Shown here: piece after piece, positions 24,903-32,657 of the stretch
Position numbering within the stretch: the first letter of the stretch is position 1
How the letters are laid out: every line of letters starts with the position of its first letter
Assembly: GCA_044224315.1 (NCBI GenBank)
Contig: JBGAKR010000007.1
Location: 124,001-188,000, forward strand
DNA length: 64,000 nt
From: JAGXTF01 sp044224315
Lineage (GTDB): Bacteria; Bacteroidota; Bacteroidia; NS11-12g; UBA955
Reading direction: 5' to 3'
Notes under the pieces: generated by a model
What the model saw: only the letters and a program-made list of their open reading frames with translations
Database searches by the model: none
Told to the model about the DNA's origin: nothing
Made by a program: the position numbers and the translations under genes

Positions 24903-25245
24903 TAGATAAATAATTCCAATTATGGGTTGTTGAATCCCTTTTGAGTGGTATTGCGCCTAAATCATGGGCCAGTGCGCCGCAATCAACAGATAAATAATCC
25001 GGGTGATGGGGTTGAATACAGAACTCATGGGATAGATGTATGAATTGGTGCGGTAGATGAACCCCCGATCGGGTAGTTAAACCTTAAAAATTGATTGTCT
25101 TACTTCAACAGCTTAGTGACGGATGGGATTATTGGGCTCAACTTGCAGGAATGTTTGCAAAATTCTTAGGATTTACTACAGAAAACAGGTAAATAATAAT
25201 TGAAATGGAGGCTCAAATAGAAAAAATGCGCGGATAACGGATAGA
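24903..25245. other. Decayed 21-bp repeats and unassigned sequence
   Basis: To about 25080 the sequence keeps fragments such as GGGTTG, GATGAACCC and CGGGTAG in roughly the array's order, consistent with old mutated repeat units. The remainder to the NtrC-type gene holds no gene I can support; a 33-codon frame at 25091-25192 is noted and rejected. Confidence 0.55.
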
Positions 25246-26592
25246 TTAACCCTGTATTCCGTATTCCTCTATTTTTCGGTACAAGGTTGTAAGGGCTATG
25301 TTCAACAATTCGGCCGCTTTGGTTTTGTTTCCGCGGGTATGGGCCAATACTTTTTGGATATGCAATTTTTCGGCAGTGGCGAGTTCAAATCCATCTGCAG
25401 AAAGGCTATTTCCCAGATTGTTTTTAACCGGCAATTCCAATGGAAGACTTTCACTTTTAAGTTGAGTGCCTTCAGTTAAAATCACGCTGCGTTCGATGAT
25501 GTTTTTTAGTTCGCGGATATTGCCCGGCCATTCATGATTTTGCAACGCTTTCAGAAAGGCCGTTTCCATGCCGGTAATTTTTTTCTTGGTTTTAATGGCA
25601 AACTGATTGAGAAAAAACAGGGCCAAAGTTTCTATATCGGAAATACGTTCGCGAAGGGATGGAAGTTTGATTTCAAACACCGAAATGCGGTAGAATAAAT
25701 CCTGCCTGAAATGGCCTTGTTCGATTTCGTTTTGCAAATTGCGGTTGGTGGCGGCTATCAGGCGCACGTTTACTTTGGTGGGTTTATTGTCGCCCACTTT
25801 TATAAATTCACCGGTTTCGATTACACGCAATAATTTGGCCTGTAATTCCAGTGCCATTTCACCAATTTCATCTAAAAAAAGGGTGCCATTATGGGCTTCT
25901 TCAAACAATCCTTTCTGGTCTTTCGTAGCACCGGTAAATGCCCCTGCTTTATGCCCAAACATTTCGTTTTCGAGCAAATCTTTGCTAAAAGCCGAGCAGT
26001 TTAAGGCCACAAAATTTTGTTTACTGCGCTGGCTGGCATGATGAATGGCTTGGGCAAATACCTCTTTTCCGCTGCCGGTTTCGCCGGTGAGTAACACGGT
26101 GGTATCGGTAGCAGCCACCTTCTGTGCCACATGCACTGCATTTTTAATGAGGTCCGAATCACCCAATATTTTTTCAAAAGTATTTTTTGAGCCGAGTTGT
26201 TTTTCCAACTGCAGCACGCGGTTGGCCAGCTCTACTTTTTCGATGGCCCGATTGAGCAATGGAATTATTTTATTGTTATCATCACCCTTAATGATATAAT
26301 CAAAAGCACCGTTTTTTATGGCCTGCACTCCATCGGCAATATTACCATATGCGGTAAGTAAAATTACCTCGGCAGTTGGGTATTGCTGTTTGATCTTATG
26401 GGCTTCGTCTACACCATTTCCATCAGGGAGTTTTACATCACATAAAACAACTGAAATATCGTGTTGCCCCAGTTTTTTAAAAGCGGTTTTAAAATCAGCC
26501 GCCTCAATTACTTCAAATCCTTCTAATTGTATAATCCGGGAGAGTAACTCGCGCAATTTATCTTCATCGTCTATGATTAATACTTTGTGCAC
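25246..26592 (-). CDS. Sigma-54-dependent NtrC-family response regulator
   Basis: A 448-residue regulator. The N-terminal receiver (1-120) has IDDED, VVLCDVKLPDGNG (phospho-Asp) and LLTAYG. The central AAA+ domain (about 140-370) has Walker A LLTGETGSGKE, the sigma-54 contact loop GAFTGA, Walker B GTLFLDEIGEM and arginine-finger region LFYRISVFEI. The C-terminal Fis-type helix-turn-helix ends KTKAAELLNIALTTLYRKIEEYG. It activates RpoN promoters when phosphorylated, probably by the HAMP-PAS kinase further along the same strand. The 21-bp repeat array lies between the two. Confidence 0.95.
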   Translation of the reverse strand: MHKVLIIDDEDKLRELLSRIIQLEGFEVIEAADFKTAFKKLGQHDISVVLCDVKLPDGNGVDEAHKIKQQYPTAEVILLTAYGNIADGVQAIKNGAFDYIIKGDDNNKIIPLLNRAIEKVELANRVLQLEKQLGSKNTFEKILGDSDLIKNAVHVAQKVAATDTTVLLTGETGSGKEVFAQAIHHASQRSKQNFVALNCSAFSKDLLENEMFGHKAGAFTGATKDQKGLFEEAHNGTLFLDEIGEMALELQAKLLRVIETGEFIKVGDNKPTKVNVRLIAATNRNLQNEIEQGHFRQDLFYRISVFEIKLPSLRERISDIETLALFFLNQFAIKTKKKITGMETAFLKALQNHEWPGNIRELKNIIERSVILTEGTQLKSESLPLELPVKNNLGNSLSADGFELATAEKLHIQKVLAHTRGNKTKAAELLNIALTTLYRKIEEYGIQG

Positions 26593-27096
26593 AGGGGAAT
26601 TTGATGCAAACTTAATGGAGAATTGCGAATTGTGAATTGTGAATGGAACAGCCGAGTGCCGCGCGTAAACTGCAAAATGTATCGAACAGCCAATGTTTAG
26701 TGATTAATGTTTAAGGTTTAACGCAGGAATTCCTTCGGAATCTGAGATTTATTACTAGCTGCCAATTACGCAATGGACAAAAAGAATGCTTGAAACGGGG
26801 GCGGAGGGGTAGAAACAGCAGGTGCAATCCACCTCATGCTAATGGGCGGAGCAATGTGCAAAGTGCAATAAGCAGCCAAAAGTCATTGAACTTTGGCTGT
26901 CGCTATAGGCTATTCCCTATAAGCCATTCCCTGTTAATAATGCTGTCCAACTCTTAACTCCCAATCGAGAGGATTCTACTCGAGATTGAGAGCAAGCCTT
27001 GCAACTATAGATGGCTGTCCAACTCTTAACTCTTAACTCTTAACTCTAAACTCTAAACTCTAAACTCTAAACTATATATATTATCTTGCGCATCCT
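26593..27096. other. Repeat-rich intergenic region with several heptamer elements
   Basis: This 504-base gap is mostly repeat elements. GAATTGT-type heptamers (26619-26645) run into GGAACAGCC. ATGTATC plus GAACAGCC follows near 26676. An element reading, on the minus strand, GGCTGCTTA, TTGCAC heptamers and GCTCCGCCCATT occupies about 26820-26875. TTCCCTA units lie at about 26911-26937, and GCTGTCC plus AACTCTT units at 26942-26960. No gene is supported. Confidence 0.75.
27014..27074. repeat. Heptamer repeat (AACTCTW class) ending at a promoter
   Basis: GGCTGTCC is followed by about eight units of AACTCTT/AACTCTA. The last unit grades into AACTATATATATTATCTTGCG, whose TATCTTG is the likely -7 element for the C10 protease gene starting at 27097. 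Confidence 0.88.
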
Positions 27097-29700
27097 ATGA
27101 TTAAAATTACCAGGTTTGCATGTCTGCTCGTTCTGTGTGTATTCAACTTTTTGAATGCCAAACAGGTGAAGCCCGAAGATGCCCAAAAAGTGGCTGAGAA
27201 TTTTCTGCAAAAATCCCAGGCTTTTATGGGTCAAACCCCTACGGTTACCCTGTCTTATATAAACCATGGCCAATCTGTAGCTGGGGTTGACCGCAATTAC
27301 TTTTTTGTTTACAACATCAATACCAATGGTGGATTTATAATCGTTAGTGCCGATGATGTAGCCTGGCCTGTGCTGGGTTATGCCACTTCGGGTATGGCCC
27401 AGGCCAATGATATTCCCTGGAGTGTGGCCAAATGGCTGGAGGGATATCGGTCGGATATTCAGGTAGCCATTGAACAAAACACCCCACAGGCGGAAATGTG
27501 CAAATTGGAATGGCAAAAATGGTTGAATCCAGCGGCCCATACTATCAATATTCGGGCAGGTTCGGTAAGCCCGTTAATGGCAACGAAATGGAATCAGAGT
27601 CCATATTTTAATGCCCAATGCCCTTACGACAATTCAGCCGGACAGCGCACCGTTGTGGGTTGTGTGGCAACCGCCATGGCTCAGGTAATAAAATACCATG
27701 GTTACCCCACACAGGGCACCGGATTTCACAGCTATAACCATAGTACTTATGGAACCTTATCGGCCAATTTTGCCAGCACCACTTACGATTATGCATCTAT
27801 GCCCAATACCGTAAATTCCACCAATACCCCGGTAGCAACATTGAGTTACCATTGCGGTGTAAGCGTAGATATGAATTATGGTGTGGCATCGACAGGCGGT
27901 AGCGGGGCTTATGTAATTAAAACCCAAAGCCCTGTTACTCATTGTGCCGAATATGCATTGGAAACCTATTTTGGCTATAAATCAAGCCTTAGTGGAATTG
28001 AGAGGGCCAACTATACTACAAGCAGTTGGAAAAGTACTTTAAAGGCTGAATTAGATGCCGCGCGCCCCATTTTGTATGCCGGTTTTGGCAATGGGGGCGG
28101 ACATTGTTTTGTGCTGGATGGATATGATAATTCAGATTATTTTCACATCAATTGGGGCTGGGGTGGTTCGTATGATGGATATTTCAGCATCGATGCATTG
28201 AACCCCACCGGTGTAGGTACAGGCGGTGGAAGTGGTGGATTTAACAGCGGGCATCAGGCCGTTATTGGCATTGAACCACCTTCCGGAGGTGGCAATCCAG
28301 CCAAATTTGATATGGTTTTGTACAAAGATTTAACCCTATCAGCCACAAAAATTGGATTTGGTGCGGCTATTTCTGTAACCACCAATGTATACAACCGCGG
28401 TACATCCTCCTTTAGCGGCGATTATGGCATGGCTGTTTTTGATGATAATAATAATTTTGTTGATTTTATTGCTACCAAAACCGGCATGAGTTTAACCAAT
28501 GGTTATGTGTATTCAAACGACCTGGTTTTTAGCACTACAGGCAACGTAAAATTCCTTCCCGGAAATTACACAACAATATTGTATTACCGTCCTACAGGCG
28601 GCGACTGGTCTGCGGTTGGTGATTATAACAGTCATTATAATTCCGAAAATTTTTCGGTGGTTTACAGCAATGATATTGAACTGTATTCTAACATAACATT
28701 GAATTCAGGAAATACAATCATTACCCGCGAAAAATCAATAACCGTAAACCTGGATATTGCCAATTATGGCAGCACAACCATGAATGGGGATATTAATGTT
28801 TCGCTCTACGATTTAGAGGGTAAATTTGTTGAATCCATTAATCAGCAAACATTCAGCCTGCAATCGATGAAGCATTATACCAACGGTCTCAATTTTACTT
28901 TGAGTACAGGCGTGGTTGCCGATGCAGGAACCTATTTGCTGGCAGTTTTATATCGTCCTACATCGGGAAATTGGATTTTGGTGGGATCTACCAATTATCA
29001 GAATCCAATAAAAGTAACTGTACAAGATCCGCCGGTGGTAGCCGATATTTATGAAAGCAATAACACAGCGGGATCGGCATATTCATTATCTGCATCATAC
29101 AGTTCAAATAAAGCCAAGATAACTACTACAGGTTCTAATTTGCATATTGGAACTGATTATGATTATTACAAAGTAGTATTGCCAGCAGGTTATAATTATA
29201 GCATAATGGCACGCCTGCACGATGCAGAAAATAGCGGCGATGGCAATGTGTATACGGTTGATGCAGTATTGTCGGTTTCTTCCGATGGAAGCATTTTCAG
29301 CGAAGCCTATGATTACACCCTGCCCAGCAATATGGCCATCAATAATGGTGGGGTATTTTACGTAAAAGTATCGCCGTATTTTACAGGAAATGTAGGTAAT
29401 TATTTACTCGAAATAAATATTACCCGCACTGCTATAGTAAATGGAATTAATTCAGCCAATGCAAGTGCTGTAAAATTGTATCCAAATCCAAGTGCAGATT
29501 ACTTTAAAATTGAAACAAATTCGGCAATCCAGGGCGTAGAAATACTGGCAATGGATGGCAGACAGGTTGCCTCAATTACGGCCTCTGGAAATGAAAATAC
29601 CTTGCCCGTGCAAATCCCTGATTTGGCCGTTGGAAAATACCTGGTTCGCATTACCACAAAAGAGGGTGTGCTGGTTCAAACAATTCTCATACAGAAATGA
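27097..29700 (+). CDS. C10 (streptopain-like) cysteine protease, T9SS-secreted
   Basis: An 867-residue secreted protease. A signal peptide (1-21) is followed by a propeptide with the FIIVSADDVAWPVLGYA segment typical of C10 enzymes. The catalytic domain (about 150-400) shows the Cys in TVVGCVATAMAQVIKYH, the His in GGGHCFVLDGYD and the family's HINWGWGGSYDGYF. Beta-sandwich repeats (about 405-640) follow, then a PPC-like domain (about 650-770). The C-terminal ~75 residues form a type A sorting domain (VKLYPNPSADYFKIET... GKYLVRITTKEG), targeting it to the Por secretion system. Its stop overlaps the next gene by 4 bases. Confidence 0.95.
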   Translation: MIKITRFACLLVLCVFNFLNAKQVKPEDAQKVAENFLQKSQAFMGQTPTVTLSYINHGQSVAGVDRNYFFVYNINTNGGFIIVSADDVAWPVLGYATSGMAQANDIPWSVAKWLEGYRSDIQVAIEQNTPQAEMCKLEWQKWLNPAAHTINIRAGSVSPLMATKWNQSPYFNAQCPYDNSAGQRTVVGCVATAMAQVIKYHGYPTQGTGFHSYNHSTYGTLSANFASTTYDYASMPNTVNSTNTPVATLSYHCGVSVDMNYGVASTGGSGAYVIKTQSPVTHCAEYALETYFGYKSSLSGIERANYTTSSWKSTLKAELDAARPILYAGFGNGGGHCFVLDGYDNSDYFHINWGWGGSYDGYFSIDALNPTGVGTGGGSGGFNSGHQAVIGIEPPSGGGNPAKFDMVLYKDLTLSATKIGFGAAISVTTNVYNRGTSSFSGDYGMAVFDDNNNFVDFIATKTGMSLTNGYVYSNDLVFSTTGNVKFLPGNYTTILYYRPTGGDWSAVGDYNSHYNSENFSVVYSNDIELYSNITLNSGNTIITREKSITVNLDIANYGSTTMNGDINVSLYDLEGKFVESINQQTFSLQSMKHYTNGLNFTLSTGVVADAGTYLLAVLYRPTSGNWILVGSTNYQNPIKVTVQDPPVVADIYESNNTAGSAYSLSASYSSNKAKITTTGSNLHIGTDYDYYKVVLPAGYNYSIMARLHDAENSGDGNVYTVDAVLSVSSDGSIFSEAYDYTLPSNMAINNGGVFYVKVSPYFTGNVGNYLLEINITRTAIVNGINSANASAVKLYPNPSADYFKIETNSAIQGVEILAMDGRQVASITASGNENTLPVQIPDLAVGKYLVRITTKEGVLVQTILIQK

Positions 29701-30203
29701 GGTGGTTGATTGCAGGCATGGCCTGTGCTGCTGCTTTAATGGTGAATTGTAAATTTCAGAAAAAAACAGCGCCCAAAGGAACGATTTTTACTCCGGTATT
29801 AGTGCCTGGTCCACCCGCATTGGTTTATAAAACGCATGCCGATTACTCAAGCCTGGTGCCGGTTGGAATGAATGACAGCGGTACACAAATTGTGTCGTAT
29901 CCTGCACCGGAAGATGTAAAAGCATTGGGAATTGCAACCTTAAAACCATTGCAATTGCGCAAAAATTATTGGTTGGATAATGCCGGAATTTTTAAAAATA
30001 CTGCGTATTTGGATTATACCTGGGAAAAATACCAAACCTTGCAAAACCAAACAGCAGACAGCCTTTTGCCTCACGTAAAATATAGAAAACCGTTTATAGA
30101 AATATGCAATTGCGGATTAAAAACAGAATTGCCCCAGCTGGAAAAATCGATAAACAGGTTGATTAAAGATGGGAAATTAAAAACGGTGTGCAAAGAGGAG
30201 TGA
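29697..30203 (+). CDS. Putative lipoprotein coupled to the C10 protease gene
   Basis: A 168-residue protein opening MRWLIAGMACAAALMVNC, a lipoprotein signal peptide with lipobox LMVNC. The mature part holds a proline-rich stretch (FTPVLVPGPPALVY) and a C-terminal helix-rich segment with a C-N-C motif (EICNCGLKTELPQLEKSI). No family is recognised. Its ATG lies within ATGA at the protease stop codon, so the two are translationally coupled. A partner, chaperone or inhibitor role is possible by analogy with streptopain and its linked inhibitor, but nothing in the sequence shows it. Confidence 0.65.
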   Translation: MRWLIAGMACAAALMVNCKFQKKTAPKGTIFTPVLVPGPPALVYKTHADYSSLVPVGMNDSGTQIVSYPAPEDVKALGIATLKPLQLRKNYWLDNAGIFKNTAYLDYTWEKYQTLQNQTADSLLPHVKYRKPFIEICNCGLKTELPQLEKSINRLIKDGKLKTVCKEE

Positions 30204-30204
30204 G

Positions 30205-30291
30205 GTGCAAAGTGCAAAGTGCAAAGTGCAAAGTGCAAAGTGCAAAATGCAAAGTGCATAGTGTAAAATGTAGAATGTAAAATGTAAAATA
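30205..30291. repeat. Heptamer repeat grading from GTGCAAA to ATGTAAA
   Basis: About twelve uninterrupted 7-bp units start two bases after the lipoprotein stop codon: six GTGCAAA, then ATGCAAA, GTGCATA, GTGTAAA, ATGTAGA and two ATGTAAA. The gradual change shows that the GCAAAGT and TTTACAT classes intergrade within one array. Confidence 0.92.
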
Positions 30292-30297
30292 ACTGCA

Positions 30298-30322
30298 CGG
30301 TCTCGGCTAAGCCGAGATACCG
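30298..30322. repeat. REP-like hairpin (GGTCTCGGCT class)
   Basis: CGGT-CTCGGCT-A-AGCCGAG-AT-ACCG forms a strong imperfect stem directly after the heptamer array. A related sequence lies at 31082-31110. It could also serve as a terminator-like barrier, but no T run follows. Confidence 0.6.
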
Positions 30323-30401
30323 AACAGAGAGAAAGAGCTGCAAACAGAACTGAAATAAATTTTGAATAAATAAAATAATTATTTATAATTGAAAATATAT
30401 T

Positions 30402-30866
30402 ATGAAAATTACGAAGTCAATTTTAATTATCGGATTGTTTATGATTGCCATAAATAACAAGGCCCAAGAGGTAGATTATTTGAAAATTAGGAACCAATAT
30501 ATTACGGCATCATGCGGTAATCATGATAGTAGTTATATTTTTACAGCGTTAACTGGGTTGAATAAATTGGATACCAATAACCTCAAGAATCTCGAATCAT
30601 TTTTTTTGGATAAGGGATTTCTATATTATCTCGCTTACGCAAAGTTTAAAGATAGCAATAATCTTAATTTAGCAGTGGCAGATTACAAAAGTGCCTTAGG
30701 CCAGAATTCGAAGTCTTCTGGTGCCTGGTATAATCTAATGGTAATTTACAGTTTGAAAAATGATTGTAATAGCCTAATTGCTATGAATAATTATATTGGT
30801 TGCACCCCCAAAAAGATGCGAGTAAAGGATCAAATTAAAATTATTAAAAACAGGTGTGACAATTAG
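30402..30866 (+). CDS. Small exported TPR-like protein, unknown function
   Basis: A 154-residue protein with signal peptide MKITKSILIIGLFMIAINNKAQ. The mature part contains helical pairs spaced like tetratricopeptide repeats (FLYYLAYAKFKDSNNLNLAVADYKSAL-type, then SGAWYNLMVIYSLKNDCNSL), but only one repeat is convincing. Base composition is more AT-rich than its neighbours, and repeat elements lie on both sides, which would fit a locally acquired or fast-evolving gene. Confidence 0.55.
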   Translation: MKITKSILIIGLFMIAINNKAQEVDYLKIRNQYITASCGNHDSSYIFTALTGLNKLDTNNLKNLESFFLDKGFLYYLAYAKFKDSNNLNLAVADYKSALGQNSKSSGAWYNLMVIYSLKNDCNSLIAMNNYIGCTPKKMRVKDQIKIIKNRCDN

Positions 30867-30992
30867 TAATTGACAAAAAGAACAGGGATAATCTTCTGAG
30901 TTAGAAGATTCAGCGGATAGAATATGAAGTTTGACAATGACAACTGGAGGGTCTAGTTTATGCCACTGTATATACTGGGGCTGGGTGAAAAA

Positions 30993-31016
30993 CTGGTCGG
31001 TGACAACACCGACCAG
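30993..31016. repeat. REP-like hairpin (CTGGTCGGTG stem)
   Basis: CTGGTCGGTG-ACAA-CACCGACCAG is a perfect 10-bp stem with a 4-base loop. The GGTCGGT core recurs in hairpins at 31082-31110 and 63427-63450. Confidence 0.75.
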
Positions 31017-31081
31017 GGAGAGGTTCCGTGGATAGGTTTCGATCAGAAATTCCGAGGAGAAACTCCGGGGAGAGGTAACTT

Positions 31082-31110
31082 GTCGGTCTCGGCTGAGCAG
31101 AGACACCGAC
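31082..31110. repeat. REP-like hairpin (GTCGGT class)
   Basis: GTCGGT-CTC pairs with GAG-AC-ACCGAC around GGCTGAGCA, leaving a two-base bulge. It shares GGTCTCGGCT with the hairpin at 30298 and GTCGGT/ACCGAC with the one at 30993. Confidence 0.6.
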
Positions 31111-31118
31111 TCTAAAGC

Positions 31119-31305
31119 TCATTCATAATTCACAATTCATAATTCACAATTCATAATTCACTCCGCCACACCAAAGGTGGGCGAACACAATTGGCTGTTC
31201 CATGCACCATGCACCATGCGCTTTGCTCCGCCCATTGAAAATGTGGCGGAGGCTGTTACATTCTACATTTTCCATTTTGCATTTTACATTCTAGATTATC
31301 TTTGC
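31119..31305. repeat. Composite heptamer element upstream of rpiB
   Basis: Modules in order: about five AATTCAY units (31121-31160); a hairpin CCGCCACACC/GGTGGGCG (31163-31184); GGCTGTTCC (31193-31201); ATGCACC heptamers; GCTCCGCCCATTG paired with GTGGCGGA as a hairpin (31226-31249); GGCTGTTACA; then TTCTACA-type heptamers (31256-31296) that run into the rpiB -7 element TATCTTTG (31297-31304). This is the clearest copy of the modular element. Confidence 0.85.
31297..31304 (+). promoter_or_regulatory. -7 promoter element of rpiB
   Basis: TATCTTTG lies 4 bases (CCCC) before the ATG at 31309, with TTG at 31277-31279 giving a 17-base spacer. The -33 TTG lies inside the heptamer array, so repeat-number or sequence changes would alter this promoter. 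Confidence 0.7.
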
Positions 31306-31308
31306 CCC

Positions 31309-31737
31309 ATGAATATCGCAATTGGTTCCGATCACGCGGGTTTTAAGTTGAAAAACGACCTGATGGTTTACTTACTTGAAAAAGGGTACGACATTCAGGA
31401 TTTTGGTCCGGATAATGCCGATAGCGTAGATTATCCCGACTATGCGCATCCGGTAGCTGAAAGTGTGGAGAGCGGCGAGAATCAGCTGGGAATCCTGATT
31501 TGTGGTTCGGGCAACGGGGTTTGCATTACAGCCAATAAGCACAAGGGCATTCGTGCAGCCCTGGCTTGGGAAGAGGAAGTGGCTGCCCTGGGTCGGCAGC
31601 ACAACAACGCCAATGTTGTTTGTATTCCGGCCCGTTTTGTGAGTAAAGCCAAGGCTTTTAAAATTGCCGATGCCTTTTTGGAAGCCACATTTGAAGGCGG
31701 TCGCCACGAACGCAGGGTAGAAAAAATAGAAGGATAA
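31309..31737 (+). CDS. rpiB: Ribose-5-phosphate isomerase B
   Basis: A 142-residue RpiB/LacAB-type isomerase interconverting ribose 5-phosphate and ribulose 5-phosphate. The start MNIAIGSDHAGFKLKNDL is the family hallmark, followed by VDYPDYAHPVAE, LICGSGNGVCITANKHKGIRAAL with the catalytic Cys in ICGSG, and RQHNNANVVCIPARFV. Starting at 31309 gives the normal family length; a longer upstream frame at 31177 consists of repeat sequence and spans the promoter. miaE follows 2 bases later. Confidence 0.96.
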   Translation: MNIAIGSDHAGFKLKNDLMVYLLEKGYDIQDFGPDNADSVDYPDYAHPVAESVESGENQLGILICGSGNGVCITANKHKGIRAALAWEEEVAALGRQHNNANVVCIPARFVSKAKAFKIADAFLEATFEGGRHERRVEKIEG

Positions 31738-31739
31738 GG

Positions 31740-32363
31740 ATGGCCGAAAATCTGCCGGAAGACGAGTTGCACAGCGTACGCATGTTGGGGCTGAAATTGC
31801 CCACCGATCCGCGCTGGGTAAATATTGCCGAAAAATCCATAGATGAAATTCTCATAGACCATGCCTTTTGTGAGCAGAAAGCGGCTACCAGTGGAATTAC
31901 GCTGATTGTAAATTACCCCGATAAAACCAAAATGGTGGAAGAAGTCGCCCCATTGGTGGCGGAAGAGTGGGGGCATTTTAGAAAAGTTTTAAAGGAAATG
32001 AAAAGTCGCGGTATAACCATGGGCCCCAAGCGCCGCGATGAATATGTGGTGCAATTGCAAGCCCTTCAAAAAAAGGGTGGTAGCAGAGAGCAGCAGTTGG
32101 TAGAGCAGTTGCTGGTTTGTGCATTAATCGAAGCCCGCAGTTGCGAACGTTTTCGTTTATTAACCCTGTATTGTGCCGATGAAAATCTGCGCGAATTTTA
32201 CCATGAATTTATGGTAAGCGAAGCCGGTCATTATCGCATGTTTTTAGATTTGGCCAAGGAATATGCCGATGAGGAATATGTAAAAACCCGCTGGCAGGAA
32301 TACCTCGACGGGGAGGCCCAAATTTTGGCCAATCTGGAAATGCGCGGCGACCGGGTGCATTAA
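31740..32363 (+). CDS. miaE: tRNA-(ms2io6A37) hydroxylase
   Basis: A 207-residue ferritin-like di-iron monooxygenase that hydroxylates the isopentenyl group of ms2i6A at tRNA position 37. Metal-binding helices are visible as IDHAFCEQKAATSG, EEWGHFRKVLKEM, IEARSCERFRLL and SEAGHYRMFLDLA, giving the E/ExxH pattern on both halves. Length fits MiaE. It is co-transcribed with rpiB. The methylthiolase and prenyltransferase genes that make its substrate (miaA/miaB) are not in the window. Confidence 0.94.
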   Translation: MAENLPEDELHSVRMLGLKLPTDPRWVNIAEKSIDEILIDHAFCEQKAATSGITLIVNYPDKTKMVEEVAPLVAEEWGHFRKVLKEMKSRGITMGPKRRDEYVVQLQALQKKGGSREQQLVEQLLVCALIEARSCERFRLLTLYCADENLREFYHEFMVSEAGHYRMFLDLAKEYADEEYVKTRWQEYLDGEAQILANLEMRGDRVH

Positions 32364-32657
32364 ATTTATTTCCATACTTTTTTCAAATTTTAGATTACCA
32401 AATACTTACAAATTTGGGTATATGTTTTTTGGGTGTACCCAATGAACGATTTTATTTTAAAACCCAACCATAGTCATTGCATTTATAGCTTGTACAGGGC
32501 ATTTTGCATCTATTGAAACCCGACATTTAATAGGCAGACTAAAATTAATCGAATTGTTTATTTACTAAAAAATACCAACTGTTACAAAGAATTGCCCACT
32601 TGTTACATTATGTCAGATTCAGACAACTTTCTGACAAAAATGTGTGTCTAAGGGTTG
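32364..32657. other. Intergenic stretch after miaE
   Basis: The first half of a 618-base gap between miaE and mntH. No open frame, heptamer array or clear hairpin is seen. It is AT-rich with no obvious transferred segment. Confidence 0.4.

Noticed and set aside
25091..25192. 33-codon frame (TTG start, ending GFTTENR) upstream of the repeat array
   Set aside because: Non-ATG start, no promoter and no recognisable pattern; probably chance.
26961..26990. Inverted repeat around CTACTCGAGATT between two heptamer arrays
   Set aside because: Several mismatches and no consistent stem; not enough to call a structure.
30071..30343. Minus-strand frame made of FYILHSTFYTMHFAFCTLHF-like sequence
   Set aside because: It is the translation of the heptamer array antisense to the lipoprotein gene.
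31177..31308. N-terminal extension of rpiB
   Set aside because: The added 44 codons are heptamer repeat sequence spanning the -7 element; the family starts at MNIAIGSDHAG.
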